A stretch of 64,000 nucleotides of DNA from Plutella xylostella (GCF_932276165.1 NC_063994.1:1860001-1924000); one strand, 5' to 3'; shown: positions 36,501 to 58,015, counted from the stretch's first letter. Translations and numbers: made by a program. Notes: a model not told the origin generated them from the sequence alone.

Positions 36501-37954
36501 TATTAATGTTTAGTATAAATTAACAGTTAACCATTCCACAGTTTCGTGGGAGCGGAGGACAAGATCCTGCAGGCGCTAGCGACCCACGGGCCGGTCGCCG
36601 TCGCCGTCAACGCGCTCACCTGGCAGAACTACCTCGGCGGCGTTATACAGTTCCACTGCAGGTGCGTTGCTGTCAGCGACTGACATTTATTTATCTGACT
36701 GACGCTGAGTTGCACTCAATGACAAAGGAATAAAGAGAGGACCTGGCATAAAAATCGGTACTTAAAAATATATCGTCGTCTCTTTTTAACTTATTGGTGT
36801 TATCCTACGTAAAAAAGGACAACAGTAGTTTTGTCTTTGCCTAAAATTACAACATTGCGACCGGTCGCCATGTTGATTGACATCCAAACACAAGGTACTT
36901 CAGCTGTCAAACAATTTGTTTGTTTACATTTTTCAAGAAAAAAGCCGCCATTTTAATTGAAACCAAAGTTTAGGTAGGCGCATTTTTTTCGTGGATATGC
37001 CATGTCCTCTCTTTATTCCTTTGTCAATGGTTGCACTACGTTACTTTAAGGCCTACTTTCACTATAGTCTGCTAGATCATTAACACCCCTGTTTCATTGT
37101 GTTATCAATAAAATTATACGTCATCTCCATATTAAATTCTAGACAAATGTGTCAAAATCCAAGAACTAATCCCTTGTTATGATCTAACAGAGTATGGTGA
37201 AACTGGAGCTAAGCTAATGTCGACCTTAAATTGATTGCTGCCTTGCTTTGACAAAATATGGACAGAAAGAGACAGACATAGATTTAATGCCGACATTAGC
37301 TTAAGTTCCTTTCTGCAACTCGGCATAACTAACACCTTTGCAGTTTGATGAGACGATTTGTGAAGCGACCCGTGTAAACGCTTCATTGTGATGCAAATCT
37401 ATGGAAGTAATATTACTTCCATAGATTTCATTGAAAACAAACCCAAGTCCAGCTATAGTATTTGTCAACGATATGCTAAGAAAAAGACACGGTCTATCAG
37501 CCTTTTTTGAAAATCTATACATGTGCCATAGTTCCTGCAACTGGCTTATCAAATGGAACTTCTTTACTATTCTGCTTAAAGTCTAAACTGCCTTCCTAAT
37601 ATTGCTAGTCTATTGCTGGTTTAGTGAGTAAGTGCATATGCTTTTCTCACAGTGCCTTGAGCAGATAAAAGCGTACTTTGCCAATAAATACTTTATACAC
37701 TACAAACACTAAACTAGTCCCCATCAAATACTTGTCACGGCCTAAAATCAATTTCTTTTACTTCCAGCGGTGCAGCGTCAGATCTAAACCACGCGGTCGA
37801 GATAGTGGGCTACGACCTCACAGCTGAAGTGCCATACTACATAGCCAAGAACTCCTGGGGACCAGGGTTTGGGAACGCAGGCTATATACACCTGGCTGTG
37901 GGCTCCAATATATGCGGGTTAGCGCTAGAGGTCTCCACTGTTGATGTTAAGTAA
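27580..37954 (+). CDS. CTSO: Cathepsin O-like papain-family cysteine protease, 6 coding exons
   Basis: Exons 27580-27768, 28430-28701, 34683-34815, 35208-35401, 36542-36661 and 37768-37954 join in phase to 364 residues. An N-terminal hydrophobic segment (about 5-25) acts as signal or signal anchor. The propeptide (about 30-145) carries a His-rich stretch DHHHHHHGH and ends in RAKR (142-145), a furin-type site just before the mature start ALPLKIDW. Catalytic residues are all present: oxyanion Gln166, Cys172 (CGACWAFS), His311 (LNHAVEIVGY) and Asn331 (KNSWG). The phrase WQNYLGGVIQFHC and overall spacing fit cathepsin O better than cathepsin L or B. Cathepsin O is a lysosomal endopeptidase. Intron 2 contains a 5-kb retrotransposon on the same strand, and introns 2 and 4 contain exon fragments. 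Likely AATAAA at 38480-38485. Confidence 0.93.
28770..28812 (+). repeat. Duplicate of the intron tail that precedes CTSO exon 3
   Basis: TAATGTAAAGATATTCCAAC...GAATGACACTTAA resembles 34626-34672 (AATGTAAGAAACATCCCAAT...CAATGACACTTAA), which directly precedes the exon 3 acceptor. The copy lies just left of the retrotransposon. It belongs to the same set of partial duplications as 34515-34577. Confidence 0.6.
29168..30157 (+). CDS. Retrotransposon ORF1 protein, coiled coil plus FP-like C-terminal domain
   Basis: The frame codes for 329 residues from the first ATG. A basic patch (KRRRE) leads into a long heptad-rich coiled coil (LADELSEFKKDMKDMI to about IEDKLEALDKNL), followed by a globular part beginning IEIRNVPKRP and including the AFCWVSNGRILLRRD region. 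This layout matches ORF1 proteins of lepidopteran LINEs, whose C-terminal half is related to the FP-type domain. By family, such proteins bind RNA and chaperone the element. Family assignment of the C-terminal half is from memory of its pattern, not from a search. Confidence 0.75.
   Translation: MSTQNVMQRTPPNNLLRTNTVALNESRSLEDVRKPQYMDTMPLLSPESQKHLPQRIKRRREVASDELADELSEFKKDMKDMIKELISAQNTRMDNLEKHMLDMKNQFSTVKDTNKDIEVAMNSMSSQLTSLEAQISGLESQRNEIATQVCTIEDKLEALDKNLVKSSIEIRNVPKRPTETKESLFCLIKTLAQTLNVALQPHDIRDVSRQPSKRETQVSAVTVEFSNTLIKSQILNSTKEFNKANGRDKLNSSHLGLGSPKTPIYVAEQLTKTTKRLYFLARALAKAENYAFCWVSNGRILLRRDKDGPHIIVKDEYHLKQLSTKNTGA
30448..33390 (+). CDS. Retrotransposon ORF2: endonuclease and reverse transcriptase
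   Basis: A single open frame of 980 residues. The apurinic-like endonuclease comes first, with its conserved motifs in order: LTQNIRS, VVLTECW, ICVYRSP, LTGDLNID, CLDHVLL and TDHFS. The reverse transcriptase follows: GWDGIST, NYRPIAVLTSMSKILERLL, IFLDLAKAFDTV, YGVPQGSILGP, catalytic SFADDTA and IKYLGITLD. A C-terminal domain (YCITCWGGS...) ends at IS. Every catalytic residue I can place is present, so the copy could be recent and possibly active. It starts 290 bp after ORF1 ends. A shorter frame bridging the gap (30018-30458) shows no family pattern. Confidence 0.88.
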   Translation: MATDNITNVLDDIDNVSVSDTFVCAPEQSESHLTNPNNYLKILTQNIRSINCNFSSFETLTDRISFDSDVVVLTECWLLCASNALLPTIQDYSLPISTNKNLNQNDGVVVYVKKDLLISWEEPDFKGTATGLILKHSQTTAIICVYRSPSIDCIDNFLSCLDTILKSVSNFKNVILTGDLNIDIKPSSLDTRAHYYLNHLAYHGFLPCYTIPTRDTSCLDHVLLRSKSTATTLVYESTVTDHFSTLVCLPLKQRHPGAITSITKIDYKSLDIDINKLKFSEIYKITEPDIAMKSLESLLSEAIHNNCTTINLSKRKKILKPWITPGLVRCIKNRDSLHKKLRKSPENLILKQTYTRYRNFCNKIIKKAKRQYDALEIDKAGKDSRLLWKAIQKITNTCKSKHSSSQLISTTSSPKESCNLVNNFFVNIGKELADKISHPKGAIFDKPIPDSRTNLSSFALVNTDPDEVLSIINSLKNNVATGWDGISTTIIKRYSLILATILSHIFNLCFEKGIFPSSFKKAIIHPIYKGGDGESVNNYRPIAVLTSMSKILERLLNKRLTDYLEQYKIISDRQFGFRSKKSTAHATNNLTTFIVDKLNQHKKVLTIFLDLAKAFDTVPIPTLLSKLDRYGIRGRQLDLFHSYLTGRTQIVKIGNHLSDEQQIAYGVPQGSILGPTLFLVFINDLCNLDVANGNIISFADDTAVTFYSDTWIDLQDIAQTGFNSIYKLLSSHTLTLNTSKTKFITYSLRPSSQPESPILLYAHSCDVNETCACPLINPTPTIKYLGITLDRHLNFNVHIELLTSRVRKLIYIFKTLRHVANGSIVRKVYQALVESIVSYCITCWGGSAKTTLKPLEVAQRAILKVATFRPFLYPTAQLYKDCDVLTVRQLFILQTILLQHRNTPFAKITKRRKDKVCTIPRTNFAFTKRFFLFLGPFLYNKLSSRSPLIDLTHYECKTIITKFLKNLTYFETEEILQTIS
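34515..34577 (+). pseudogene. Partial duplicate of CTSO exon 3 (acceptor plus active-site start)
   Basis: After a good acceptor (CCCGTTCCAG) the sequence GCGTACCAAAGGCGTGG... follows exon 3 (34683 onward) through the CCGCAGCCAGGGTCTGTGCG stretch, then decays. In the exon's frame the CGACWAFS active site reads CDACCVS, so a protein using it would be inactive. It lies about 170 bp upstream of the real exon. Confidence 0.8.
35440..35760 (+). repeat. Two tandem copies of a dispersed repeat in CTSO intron 4
   Basis: TTACATATTTAGGTATAACTC...GGAATTCCCACGGGA occurs from about 35430 and again from 35602, each about 150-170 bp. A further scrap (CCGTGGGAATTCCTGGATAA) lies near 36170. The wording is familiar from dispersed moth repeats, but I cannot name the family. 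Confidence 0.6.
35826..35970 (+). pseudogene. Partial duplicate of CTSO exon 4 (3' three quarters plus donor)
   Basis: The segment matches 35263-35401 and ends in the same donor context (GTGAGTAA). A 5-bp insertion near 35840 breaks the frame of the left part. From CTGCAG|CGCGAGGCC (35876) the remaining 95 bp are in frame, and nearly all differences from the parent are synonymous (CCG/CCC, CAG/CAA, TTT/TTC, GAT/GAC), with Asp to Asn at the last codon. A pyrimidine-rich stretch before 35876 could act as an acceptor. If it were used, the mini-exon would start in phase 0 and end in phase 2, like the parent exon. Confidence 0.85.
37190..37325. mobile_element. MITE, copy A of the AGCTAATGTCGGCATTAAAT family
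   Basis: GCTAAGCTAATGTCGACCTT is mirrored by AATGCCGACATTAGCTTAAG. The loop contains ATATGGACAGAAAGAGACAG, shared in inverse form with copy B at 44463-44600. Non-coding, in CTSO intron 5. Confidence 0.75.
37395..37428. repeat. Perfect 34-bp palindrome without spacer
   Basis: AAATCTATGGAAGTAAT is followed immediately by its exact reverse complement. No spacer and no mismatch. Confidence 0.9.
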
Positions 37955-38956
37955 TGGTTTAAGGTTGTGTTTTTATAAAGATTTTTGGTACGTTGTTGGG
38001 AAGTGGTTTTTGTTTAAAAAAAATTGTGTTAGGGTTGGTTTATGTTGTATTTTTATTGTTAAGAAATTATGTGTCTTATGAGATTATAGATATATGTAGG
38101 TATTGAGTTATAGTTACTCGTATAATGAACTAAATAATGATAGGTGGATTGAATCTAGTGTCTTAAAAAACTGGAGGAAGGAAATGGCATACCTACCTAA
38201 TTACTAACTTTTTGCTAAGTTTAACGAATTTTTAGAATTCATTATAGTGTAATAATTATAAATTGTAATTGTTTACATTTTGTATGATTGAAGTAACAAT
38301 TTCTTCTTCACGTCTGCCAATTCTTCGCCAACCGTAATTCCACCTTTTTTACATTATGTAAGTTAGTGTTTAAAATATATCTTCCCTCCAACCTCCTACA
38401 GGTTGAATGGTAGCTAATGCTAGTACCTATGTAGTTGTAGCAGCTCCTAGCAATAAGTCTGTTTTGAAATATAAGAACAAATAAATCTTTTTTAGGTACT
38501 TTATCTGTGCAATAAAATTTTAAACCTTATTGTTAACAGGGTGAGAACTATTGTCTGACAAATTGACCATGTTAGCTTTAATGAATATGTTATTAGTGCG
38601 CTAGTTCAGTAGATTTATATATGGCCTTTAGTTTTGGTTTACGGATACCTTTAAAGGTAAAAGAAGTAAGAGCAATAAACATGGTAATTATGATATTAAT
38701 AATGAAAGAAAAACATAAGTTATTCTCGAATAAGTAAAACTTGCCAACTACTGTGATCTATACCTTGATATTCGTGTCTTTTGGCTTGTGTACAATATCA
38801 CCTTCCGATTGTAATACATATTGTTATTATTAGGTATACCTACATTACTTTTTTCGATCAAAATAGAATCTAGTCCATAAATGTTGTAAGGTTCTATTGA
38901 CCAGTTTCCCAGAAGTTTTAAAAGTTAATCTACTATTAAAATAAATAACTAATTTT

Positions 38957-39074
38957 ACAATGTCTAGTTAGTGGCTACCCGTGGGAAAAAATACATGCTG
39001 TCACTGTCTAAAAACAATAACAGAAAGTGAGAGCATGTCTTTTATCTCACAGGTAGCCACTAACCAGACATTGT
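38957..39074. mobile_element. Foldback MITE of 118 bp
   Basis: The arms at 38957-38979 and 39052-39074 pair over 22 of 23 positions (ACAATGTCTAGTTAGTGG...). Pairing continues imperfectly inward (CATGCTGTCACT against AGTGAGAGCATG). Confidence 0.75.
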
Positions 39075-39106
39075 GAAACGGCCTAGAAGCGAAGATTAAT
39101 CTGTGA

Positions 39107-39174
39107 TTAACTACCTACACTACCTATCATTTTATAATCAACGTTGTTTATAAAATGATAGTGTAGGTAGTTAA
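39107..39174. repeat. Long hairpin with a 4-nt bulge
   Basis: TTAACTACCTACACTA and TCATTTTATA on the left pair perfectly with 39149-39174, except that the left arm has four extra bases (CCTA). The loop is about 12 nt. Confidence 0.8.
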
Positions 39175-40259
39175 TAGATTCTTTAACTACCATCAGCACA
39201 CGATTACCTTTGCAGGTAGATATTTCCAAAATGTGTCTAGGTAGGTAATATGCGTAAGTGTGTAAACTAAATCATCATCATCATCAGGTCCTGAAATCAC
39301 TAATCAGGGACATAGGGCTCGAAGTGTTAACTAAATAATATTTTTTATATCTGAGCAAGTTTACATTCCATTAGACCTAGTTTAAAACGATAAAAAGTGC
39401 CTTTAATTAAAATTGGATGTATAAACGAAAGAAAATAAACTTTTTTGTGGATAATCAGTTGCATTTTATTCCACAAACTCATGTATTTTTTAGGTAGGTA
39501 CTTATCGAATTGAATACCTAACTACTTACTTTAAAATTTGGGATCAACTTTTTGTTTATTGTACCACACACTTAACCTAACCACTACAGTTATAAAAACA
39601 AAAGATAACGCGATTATCTAACAACAATAAACAAGTCGTTGAAAACATCTCAACTTTTATCTTATCACGTCATATAGTTTTTTACCTACATATACATACG
39701 TATCTATTATGTTTAAACTATTCTTAATAATATTCAAAACTACTCAACGTAGAACTCAACTGTTGCAAATTTTCATATCTCAATTCAACATTTGCTCAAC
39801 CGGTATCGCTGTTGTATGGAACTGTTTCAAACTAAAGTACTAACCTATATTAGCCTATCTGAGCCTATCAAATGATATTTTGCGGTTTGTGCACACTTCA
39901 CAGCAATTTGTTGATTGAATTTGTGTGAAGGCACAGTGGCACATTTATACAGTGTAGTTAAATATACCTACATACTAATATCTACTTGTAATGTCACTGG
40001 AATACCATAATCACTCCCCTTACACCTAACAGTCCACATACGTAGGTTCTCACTAGTAGGGTTGTCTGGAAGAAACGACTGTCATTAAATCGCCGGTTAT
40101 ACCATTTCATTACTGTGTAATTTTTGTAACTTGAAAATTTGTGCAATAATGAGTAATAAAGACTCTGGATTGTTTGTAATTTTATATACCATAGGTAGGT
40201 ACAGAGCTGGGAGTATCTCCTTAGTAAGTTACATTACTGTAGTCTACTGGCTGTGCTGT

Positions 40260-40950
40260 GGCTGTCATCGCGAATAAATATGAGTGAAGTTGGTTTGAAA
40301 AGTTGATGTTGTGTAGACGTGTGTTCAAGCGAGGTAAGTTGTATTGTATTCGTCCGTTTCACTAGGTAGGTAGGTATTATTTTACTTTAAAGTATTTTTC
40401 GGTTACGAACTAACAAACAGTGTTTAGGTAAGTTATAACTATAACGTAGTGTTTTTTTTCCTCCTCCTACCAGTGCCTACTTACTTATTTGTCGAATATT
40501 TTTCAGTTATTGAACAATAGGTAGTTTTCTGCGATAGTCACCAAGCAAAGTTGTTTCGGTAACTATCATCCGTAAGAGTTAACATGAAACTTACTTTATG
40601 GTATCGTTAAATATGCAAGCTGAAGTGGCAGTGGGCTGGTCATATCTGCCGAAGAACCGATAACCGTTGGGGTAGACGAGTTCTCGAGTGGAGACCACGA
40701 ACAGGCAAACGCAGCGTGGGACGCCCTCCTGCCCGCTGGACTGACGACCTTAGGCGGGTGGCGGGTAGTGGTTGGATGAGGAAGGTCGAGGACCGAGTGT
40801 TGTGGCGCTCCTTGGGAGAGGCCTATGTCCAGCAGTGGATGATTATTGGCTGATAATTACTTGATGGTGCTTAGACCTGGATAGGGTCTCAAGGGTTAAG
40901 TAGGTAAGTGTTTTGTTGAATTTTATCAGTTAAGTAGAGTCTGCTTACAG
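40260..40950 (+). promoter_or_regulatory. GALM 5' UTR exon (ending about 40333) and first intron
   Basis: TTCAAGCGAG|GTAAGT at 40333/40334 is a strong donor. The matching acceptor TGCTTACAG ends at 40950, 14 bp before the GALM start codon. The transcription start lies somewhere before 40333 and is not visible. The intron contains an RTE fragment. Confidence 0.5.
40619..40853 (+). mobile_element. RTE-type LINE 3' end fragment with intact frame
   Basis: An open frame of about 77 codons reads KLKWQWAGHICRRTDNRWG..., VGRPPARWTDDLR, WRSLGEAYVQQW and stops. This is the C-terminal end of RTE-type LINE proteins that are abundant in Lepidoptera. It is severely 5'-truncated, which is usual for these insertions. 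Confidence 0.8.
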
Positions 40951-40964
40951 GTACCTGACTAAAC

Positions 40965-43900
40965 ATGGTGCAATTAAGGGAAGAACTGTTTGGATCGAAA
41001 GCCAAAAAGTTCACTTGGAAGACAGACTCAGGATTCTCGGTGTCTGTCATATCCTACGGAGCCACCATCACTTCTATCCAGGTAGGTGAAGATATCTTGT
41101 TGGTACAGTCTCGTGCAAAGAAACCTGACCCTTCATTGTGAAAAATGATATTGAGGGGGGTCAGGTTTTTTTTTTTTTTTTTTTAAGATTTTATTATCAC
41201 TCCACAGACTTTATGTCCGTGCCTTTTTGAGAGATCAATATATTGTGAGAGTTTGGTTGTTTTTTATCTTCATCTTTTAACTACTCACTACTCAATGTGG
41301 AAGCTTATAATATATATATTTTATCTTTTATATATATATATACCTATATATTATTAATATATATATTTTTTTTTGCACTCCTGGAGGAAAATCTACACAG
41401 ACACCTGGGAAGGGGACCCAGGTAGTGTCGGCCTTTAACCGACTAAAAACCCCCAGTTGTGCATTTCTTGTTTTTTTTTTTTTTTTTTTTTTTTCTTTGT
41501 TTCACACAGTCACACTTACAATTATAATGGCAACAAACATTTGAAGGGTAGGGCCAGTGTCAGCTGTCTTCAGAGAACTTAACAGACGCCTGTCAGTGGC
41601 CACACACTCCTTTTGTCATCGCTGTTGTTTTGCCTGGTGTTAATGTGTGACAGTGTTCTTAAAACTATCTTAATTTTATTGGTTAGTTCTTATACAGATA
41701 ATATTAATTCATGATATACTATACAATACCTACATATCAAAACTATACAATACATGCTATATACTATACATAACAAAACTATAAAATACATGCAATACGG
41801 TTTGGTCGTCAATATAAAATTAAAATCAAAATTCTCCTATTCCGCTCCATTTTGCGTTGCCAAAAGCCTTGAGGGGGGTCAGGTTTCTATTCCCAAGCTT
41901 AACTATATACTTACCTAGTACTTAATATTTATTATTTTGATTGCATCCTCATTTTCTTGAGTGTTTGGACTGCTTGGCAGGCATATACTTAAAGATAAAT
42001 TGATATGAGTGTTTGCTAGGCGCTACTAGGTAGGTACTTATAATTTGTCTTTGGTGAAGTAATTTTACGTACCTGAACAACTCATAGTAGGACTACAGTA
42101 TCTAGGCAATAAATTATGTGATTTGATATGTATAATTAGATATCTTTCCCACAGGTCCCAGACAAGAGCGGTATCACATCGGATGTGGTGCTCGGGTTCG
42201 ATGACCTCGATAGTTACGTGAAACGGAACGTGCCGTATCTTGGCGCCACTGTCGGTCGCTGCGCCAACCGCATCGGTCGCGGCCAGTACCAGATAGATGG
42301 CGGTAGTTATCAAGTCGCGAAGAATATTGGGGAGAATCATCTACATGGCGGTATTGTGGGCTTTGATAAGGTAAGGAATGGTATTTAAATAATTCTGAAT
42401 AGGTATTTATTTTGAGTCTTTTTTTGACTTTATCGCCCTGGCTTAGAGGTGTATTGAACTATACCTACTTAACTATTTTCTAGTCACAATAATGAGTTAG
42501 TGAATGAAGGGTCGCTAGATGGCGCTCTGTTCATTGTGACTATATTTTTATTTTGTTTGTATAGTTATGTATTTATTACGATTTTACTTATGCTTATTTA
42601 AATAAATAACTCTCACTTCTTTCTTTTCCAATATCACCAGGTATACTGGCAATCATCAGTAGACGGCACAGCGGTAACCTTCAGCTATCTATCCAAAGAC
42701 GGTGAGGAAGGTTATCCTGGCGACCTGGTCACCAACGTCACGTATGACGTCACAGAAGACAGCACCCTCCACGTCGTTTTTTCTGCTACTACCACGAAGA
42801 AGACTGTTGTGAATCTGACCAACCATTCTTACTTTAACTTGGCTGGACATGACGGAGGTGCAGATGAGTTGTATAAGCATGAGGTGGCCATTAATGCTGA
42901 TAGGTGAGTGGAACCATAGTAACTGTACCATCAAGGACATGAGAAATTCATAGTAAGCCATCTATTGACTACCAAGGTGTCTAGTAAAAAGCAGTGGTAC
43001 TACATCGCTTTACTTGTAGAGATGTTGGAAGGTGCCATATCATCTTGAATCAAGCAGCTTGTAATGGCTGGATTGGCTTGGTTTGTCCCTCCCTGCCTGT
43101 CTAGGCTGTGAACGAATATTTTGATGATTAGGGAATCTTGACTGGTTCCTTTCATCTACCTAAGTCATATCCGTCTTGACCCTCCATGATTCTGTTATTT
43201 AGGGATTTACTTAGTTAAGTATAGTTACCAATTATACAGCAGTTTTCGTTTTCCAGAATAACGGATACGGACTCCAACTCGATTCCTACGGGTAAATTCG
43301 TGAAGGTTGGGGGAACCCCCTACGACTTGCGGACAGCCCGTCGTCTCGGTGACGTCATCAATAAGGGGACTAACCTTTATGATGACAACTTCTGCGTGGC
43401 TACTTATGGCAATAAGGTAAGTCGCTATTTATTCACCACCAATTTTATTGGTTCCTCTGCAGATATACACAACCCACTGCCAGTTCAAGTCCTCAAAATT
43501 TTAAGAGTACTTATACTCTTGTAAGGGGCAGAGAAACCTGACCCCTCTCAGAAGCATTGTTACTATGAGAGGGGGGTCAGGTTTCTCTGCACATGACCGT
43601 ACTAGGCAATAAAGATACCTTCCACTCAATGACAAATTCAGCAAATCATGGAGCTGAATGTCTTATACCTACTTAAACTCTATTTAACTTGACGTTGTGA
43701 AACCGGTAGTAAGTCATAACCTTACCCTCAGTTTCACACTAGAGTGAATTCTTAATTAACCGCATACCTTACTCTCCCCAGGGTGTAAACTTCGTGTCCC
43801 GCGTGACCCACCCACCTTCAGGGCGCTACCTCGAGGTCTACAGCGACCAGCCAGGAGTGCAGTTCTACACTGCCAATTTCCTACCCTCACCCAACGAACC

Positions 43901-44096
43901 AGCGTTGGTAGGAAAACAAGGCGTAGGCTACAGGAAACACGGAGCGTTCTGCCTTGAAACCCAGAATTTCCCTGATGCTGTGAACCATGCTAATTTCCCA
44001 ACAGCTGTGTTGAAGCCTGGACAGGTTTATATTCATAAGGTGAAGTATTGTTTTGGCGTGGAGGCCGAACCACAGCCTGTTGTAGTGGGTAACTGA
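40965..44096 (+). CDS. GALM: Aldose 1-epimerase (galactose mutarotase), 5 coding exons
   Basis: Exons 40965-41081, 42155-42370, 42641-42903, 43257-43416 and 43782-44096 join in phase to 356 residues, close to the usual length of about 340. The enzyme interconverts alpha and beta anomers of galactose and glucose in the cytosol. Visible motifs are NRIGRG, HLHGG (His103), NLTNHSYFNLAG with the general-acid His173, YDDNFC, and AFCLETQNFPDAVNH with the general-base Glu311. There is no signal peptide. A polyadenylation signal AATAAA lies at 44205-44210. The gene is convergent with vermilion and their transcript ends lie within a few tens of bases. Unlike the other genes here, it shows no exon duplicates. 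Intron 1 holds a 700-bp retroposed insertion. Confidence 0.95.
41105..41886. mobile_element. MITE of the GAAACCTGACCCC family, split by an insertion
   Basis: AAGAAACCTGACCC at 41118 is mirrored by GGGGGGTCAGGTTTCT, whose copies lie at 41155 and 41873 because an insertion duplicated that arm. Relatives are at 43528-43590 (complete) and in degraded form near 34360-34440, 51285 and 54515-54580. Confidence 0.7.
41169..41868 (-). mobile_element. 700-bp polyadenylated retroposed insertion with 18-bp target duplication
   Basis: TTGAGGGGGGTCAGGTTT occurs at 41151-41168 and again at 41869-41886, flanking the insert exactly. On the minus strand the insert ends GATAATAAAATCTT followed by an A tail of about 17, so it was copied from a polyadenylated RNA. 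The interior has a second A-run (T-run on the + strand at 41470-41495), a GC-richer block ending CGACTAAAAACCCC and no clear frame. It may be a SINE, a truncated LINE or a processed RNA copy. Confidence 0.8.
42512..42526 (+). promoter_or_regulatory. CTCF-like motif (TCGCTAGATGGCGCT)
   Basis: It matches the core of the CTCF consensus (AGRKGGC) with two deviations upstream of it. In GALM intron 2. Motif match only. Confidence 0.3.
43528..43590. mobile_element. Foldback MITE, complete copy of the GAAACCTGACCCC family
   Basis: GCAGAGAAACCTGACCCC (from 43528) and its reverse complement ending at 43590 pair almost completely around a short loop. In GALM intron 4. Confidence 0.8.
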
Positions 44097-44186
44097 AATA
44101 TGACCGACACAGAAAATAAGATAATGTAACATACAGTTGCCTAAAATTATTTTTATACGTACCAAAATATACCTATATTACATGTT

Positions 44187-44240
44187 TTTATTTAATGTCA
44201 TTCAAATAAAACAAATTTATCAAAACTTCATAATTTTATT
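44187..44240. terminator. Convergent polyadenylation region of GALM and vermilion
   Basis: AATAAA on the + strand at 44205-44210 serves GALM. On the minus strand, AATAAA read from 44240-44235 and from 44192-44187 would serve vermilion. The two transcripts therefore probably end within tens of bases of each other or overlap slightly. Confidence 0.55.
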
Positions 44241-44395
44241 ACTTACCTATGTACTATTAATAATAAAAAAACAAAACCATTACATTGATAATAATATGAA
44301 TCACGAACAAAAACTTACATGGCTAATCTAAACATACTACCTATTCAATAGTAAAATGTAACACTGGTTTAAGTTTAAAAATACAATAGGGTCCG

Positions 44396-44410
44396 ACACT
44401 AGATGGCGCC
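44396..44410 (+). promoter_or_regulatory. CTCF-like motif (ACACTAGATGGCGCC)
   Basis: It fits the consensus CCASYAGRKGGCRS at all but the first position. It lies in the convergent gap, within the probable 3' UTR of vermilion. Confidence 0.35.
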
Positions 44411-44462
44411 ACTTCAACCTCAAAGGGCAAAAAAGCTATATTTTTGAATAATTAACAATTAT

Positions 44463-44600
44463 CGAGTTGCATAAAGGAAACTTAAGCTAATGTCGGCATT
44501 AAATATATGTCTGTCTCTTTCTGTCCGTATACTGTTAACGCAAGGTAGGATACCTACATGTCATTTAAAAACGACATTAGCGTTAAGTTCCTTTTGCAAA
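44463..44600. mobile_element. MITE, copy B of the AGCTAATGTCGGCATTAAAT family
   Basis: GAGTTGCATAAAGGAAACTT AAGCTAATGTCGGCATTAA is mirrored by AACGACATTAGCGTTAAGTT CCTTTTGCAAATC. It shares arms and the CTGTCTCTTTCTGTCCGTA loop with copy A at 37190-37325. Confidence 0.75.
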
Positions 44601-44762
44601 TCAGCGAATGAGTTATTACTTATACGCCCGCGGAATATATAAGATAGACCATAATACCAATCATGTGCCCTTCGGCTATTTCCTTACTGTTTCTTCCTTT
44701 CTCATTATGTAAAAGATGCGTTATTTGACACCATTGTCGCAACCCTATTGCTCCCTCTTTTT

Positions 44763-56605
<11,843 letters not shown>

Positions 56606-57009
56606 AGCTAAATCCGATAGCACTGGCAGCTAAGAAAAACAAAATGCTACTGTAGAATGTAGATTCGATTTTCAAACTCGCGTGTTTTTCCGTGGAATGC
56701 TCGCGTTTCGATTCTCACAACTCGATCCGACATACGATCCGAGCCGACTGAAGCGCGGCGGCAAGCGGCAGTGTGGGTTTCATCATGTAGGTACACTGAT
56801 AAGCTGTAACTTAAAACTTAAATTATTGATTACGTTGTCACTGTTTTTAATGACGCCGTGATTTCTCACAGATACGCGCAAGTTTGAGTTGTTTTTTTCG
56901 CTGTAAGCCATGCGGTTTGTTGCGTTATGTTATGTCCTTTACAACGTAAGTACTTATACTTAATTAATTTTGCGTATATTTTGTACCTTCCTACGTACAG
57001 ATACCAAAG

Positions 57010-57290
57010 AGATTTTCTGAAGAAAGAGGAGTTGGATCGGACACTGCCTTAGAAGACCAGGAGGGGAATATCGCCAAAAGGGCGATTGAAATCCGCAGCA
57101 GGGTAGACGGCGCAAAGGGCGACCTGCAATAACTCGGAGGAGATCCATTCTCAGCGACCTCAATGCCGTCGGAATCCTGGGACGAAGCCAAAGAAAGAGC
57201 CCAGGACAGGAACGTCTGGAGAAGAACTGTGGAGGCCCTATGCTCCTCGTGGACTTAGGGGAAATAATCATCATCAATCATCATACAGAT
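57010..57290 (+). mobile_element. 3'-end fragment of a non-LTR element ending in (ATC)n
   Basis: The last frame reads WDEAKERAQDRNVWRRTVEALCSSW and stops (57178-57258), the typical terminus of a LINE family abundant in Lepidoptera. A CATCATCAATCATCAT tail follows. The upstream part is frameshifted. Confidence 0.7.
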
Positions 57291-58015
57291 ACCTGTTTCA
57301 ATGGGGTAAAATTGGCTTTATAAAATTTAAACTACTTAGGTACTTACTTACCTACTGTAGTAAAAGCTACTATCGCCATATACCCTATGAAATTCTCGAG
57401 CTTTCATAGATTAGGGACGTTAGGGGTTAATAGCCTACAATCTCCAATGCTTGTATACTTATTTCAATAAGAGTTCAATAAATACCTACTAACTCCCAAT
57501 AGCTAGGTACTTACCTACCTAAAAAACTACAAAAAAACTAGCGGCAAAAACTACGCAAACATTACTATCAATGACACCGTTTAAATTTTATTTTATTGGG
57601 AGTCGTATTATCAACTTGCGGCCCGCGGTGCGTATAATGTGAAATGTAAATAGTTCGTTGTGGTTGTATGAGGAAGGCCGAGGACACAGTTTTATGAATA
57701 AAATAAAAAAAAAAACACGCACTCACGCCTTGTACTATTGTACTCTCTTGCGGGGTAGGCAGAGGTGCATTGCTGCACCCACTTTTCGCCAGAGTTTTAT
57801 GACTCTTTTTGATAGGCCTTATATGCCAAGCAGTGGACATTAGCATTATTTTGTCGTTCAGCTTTCAGACGTTAATAGGTTTAAGAGCACTGTACCTATG
57901 TATTATCAAGAAATAGGTATTATAAATAAATGAACAATAAACAAAACGTCCGAGAGCGATCTGGAACGAACTGTCCCGAAAGACCGTGCACACTACTCGT
58001 ATCAGTCGCTATCAG

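Larger units (their letters stand above)
37955..40259. other. CTSO 3' UTR and intergenic DNA before GALM
   Basis: Candidate polyadenylation signals for CTSO are AATAAA at 38480-38485 and ATAAAA near 38515. Beyond these, I see only AT-rich sequence, two hairpin elements (38957-39074, 39107-39174) and no gene. Confidence 0.55.
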
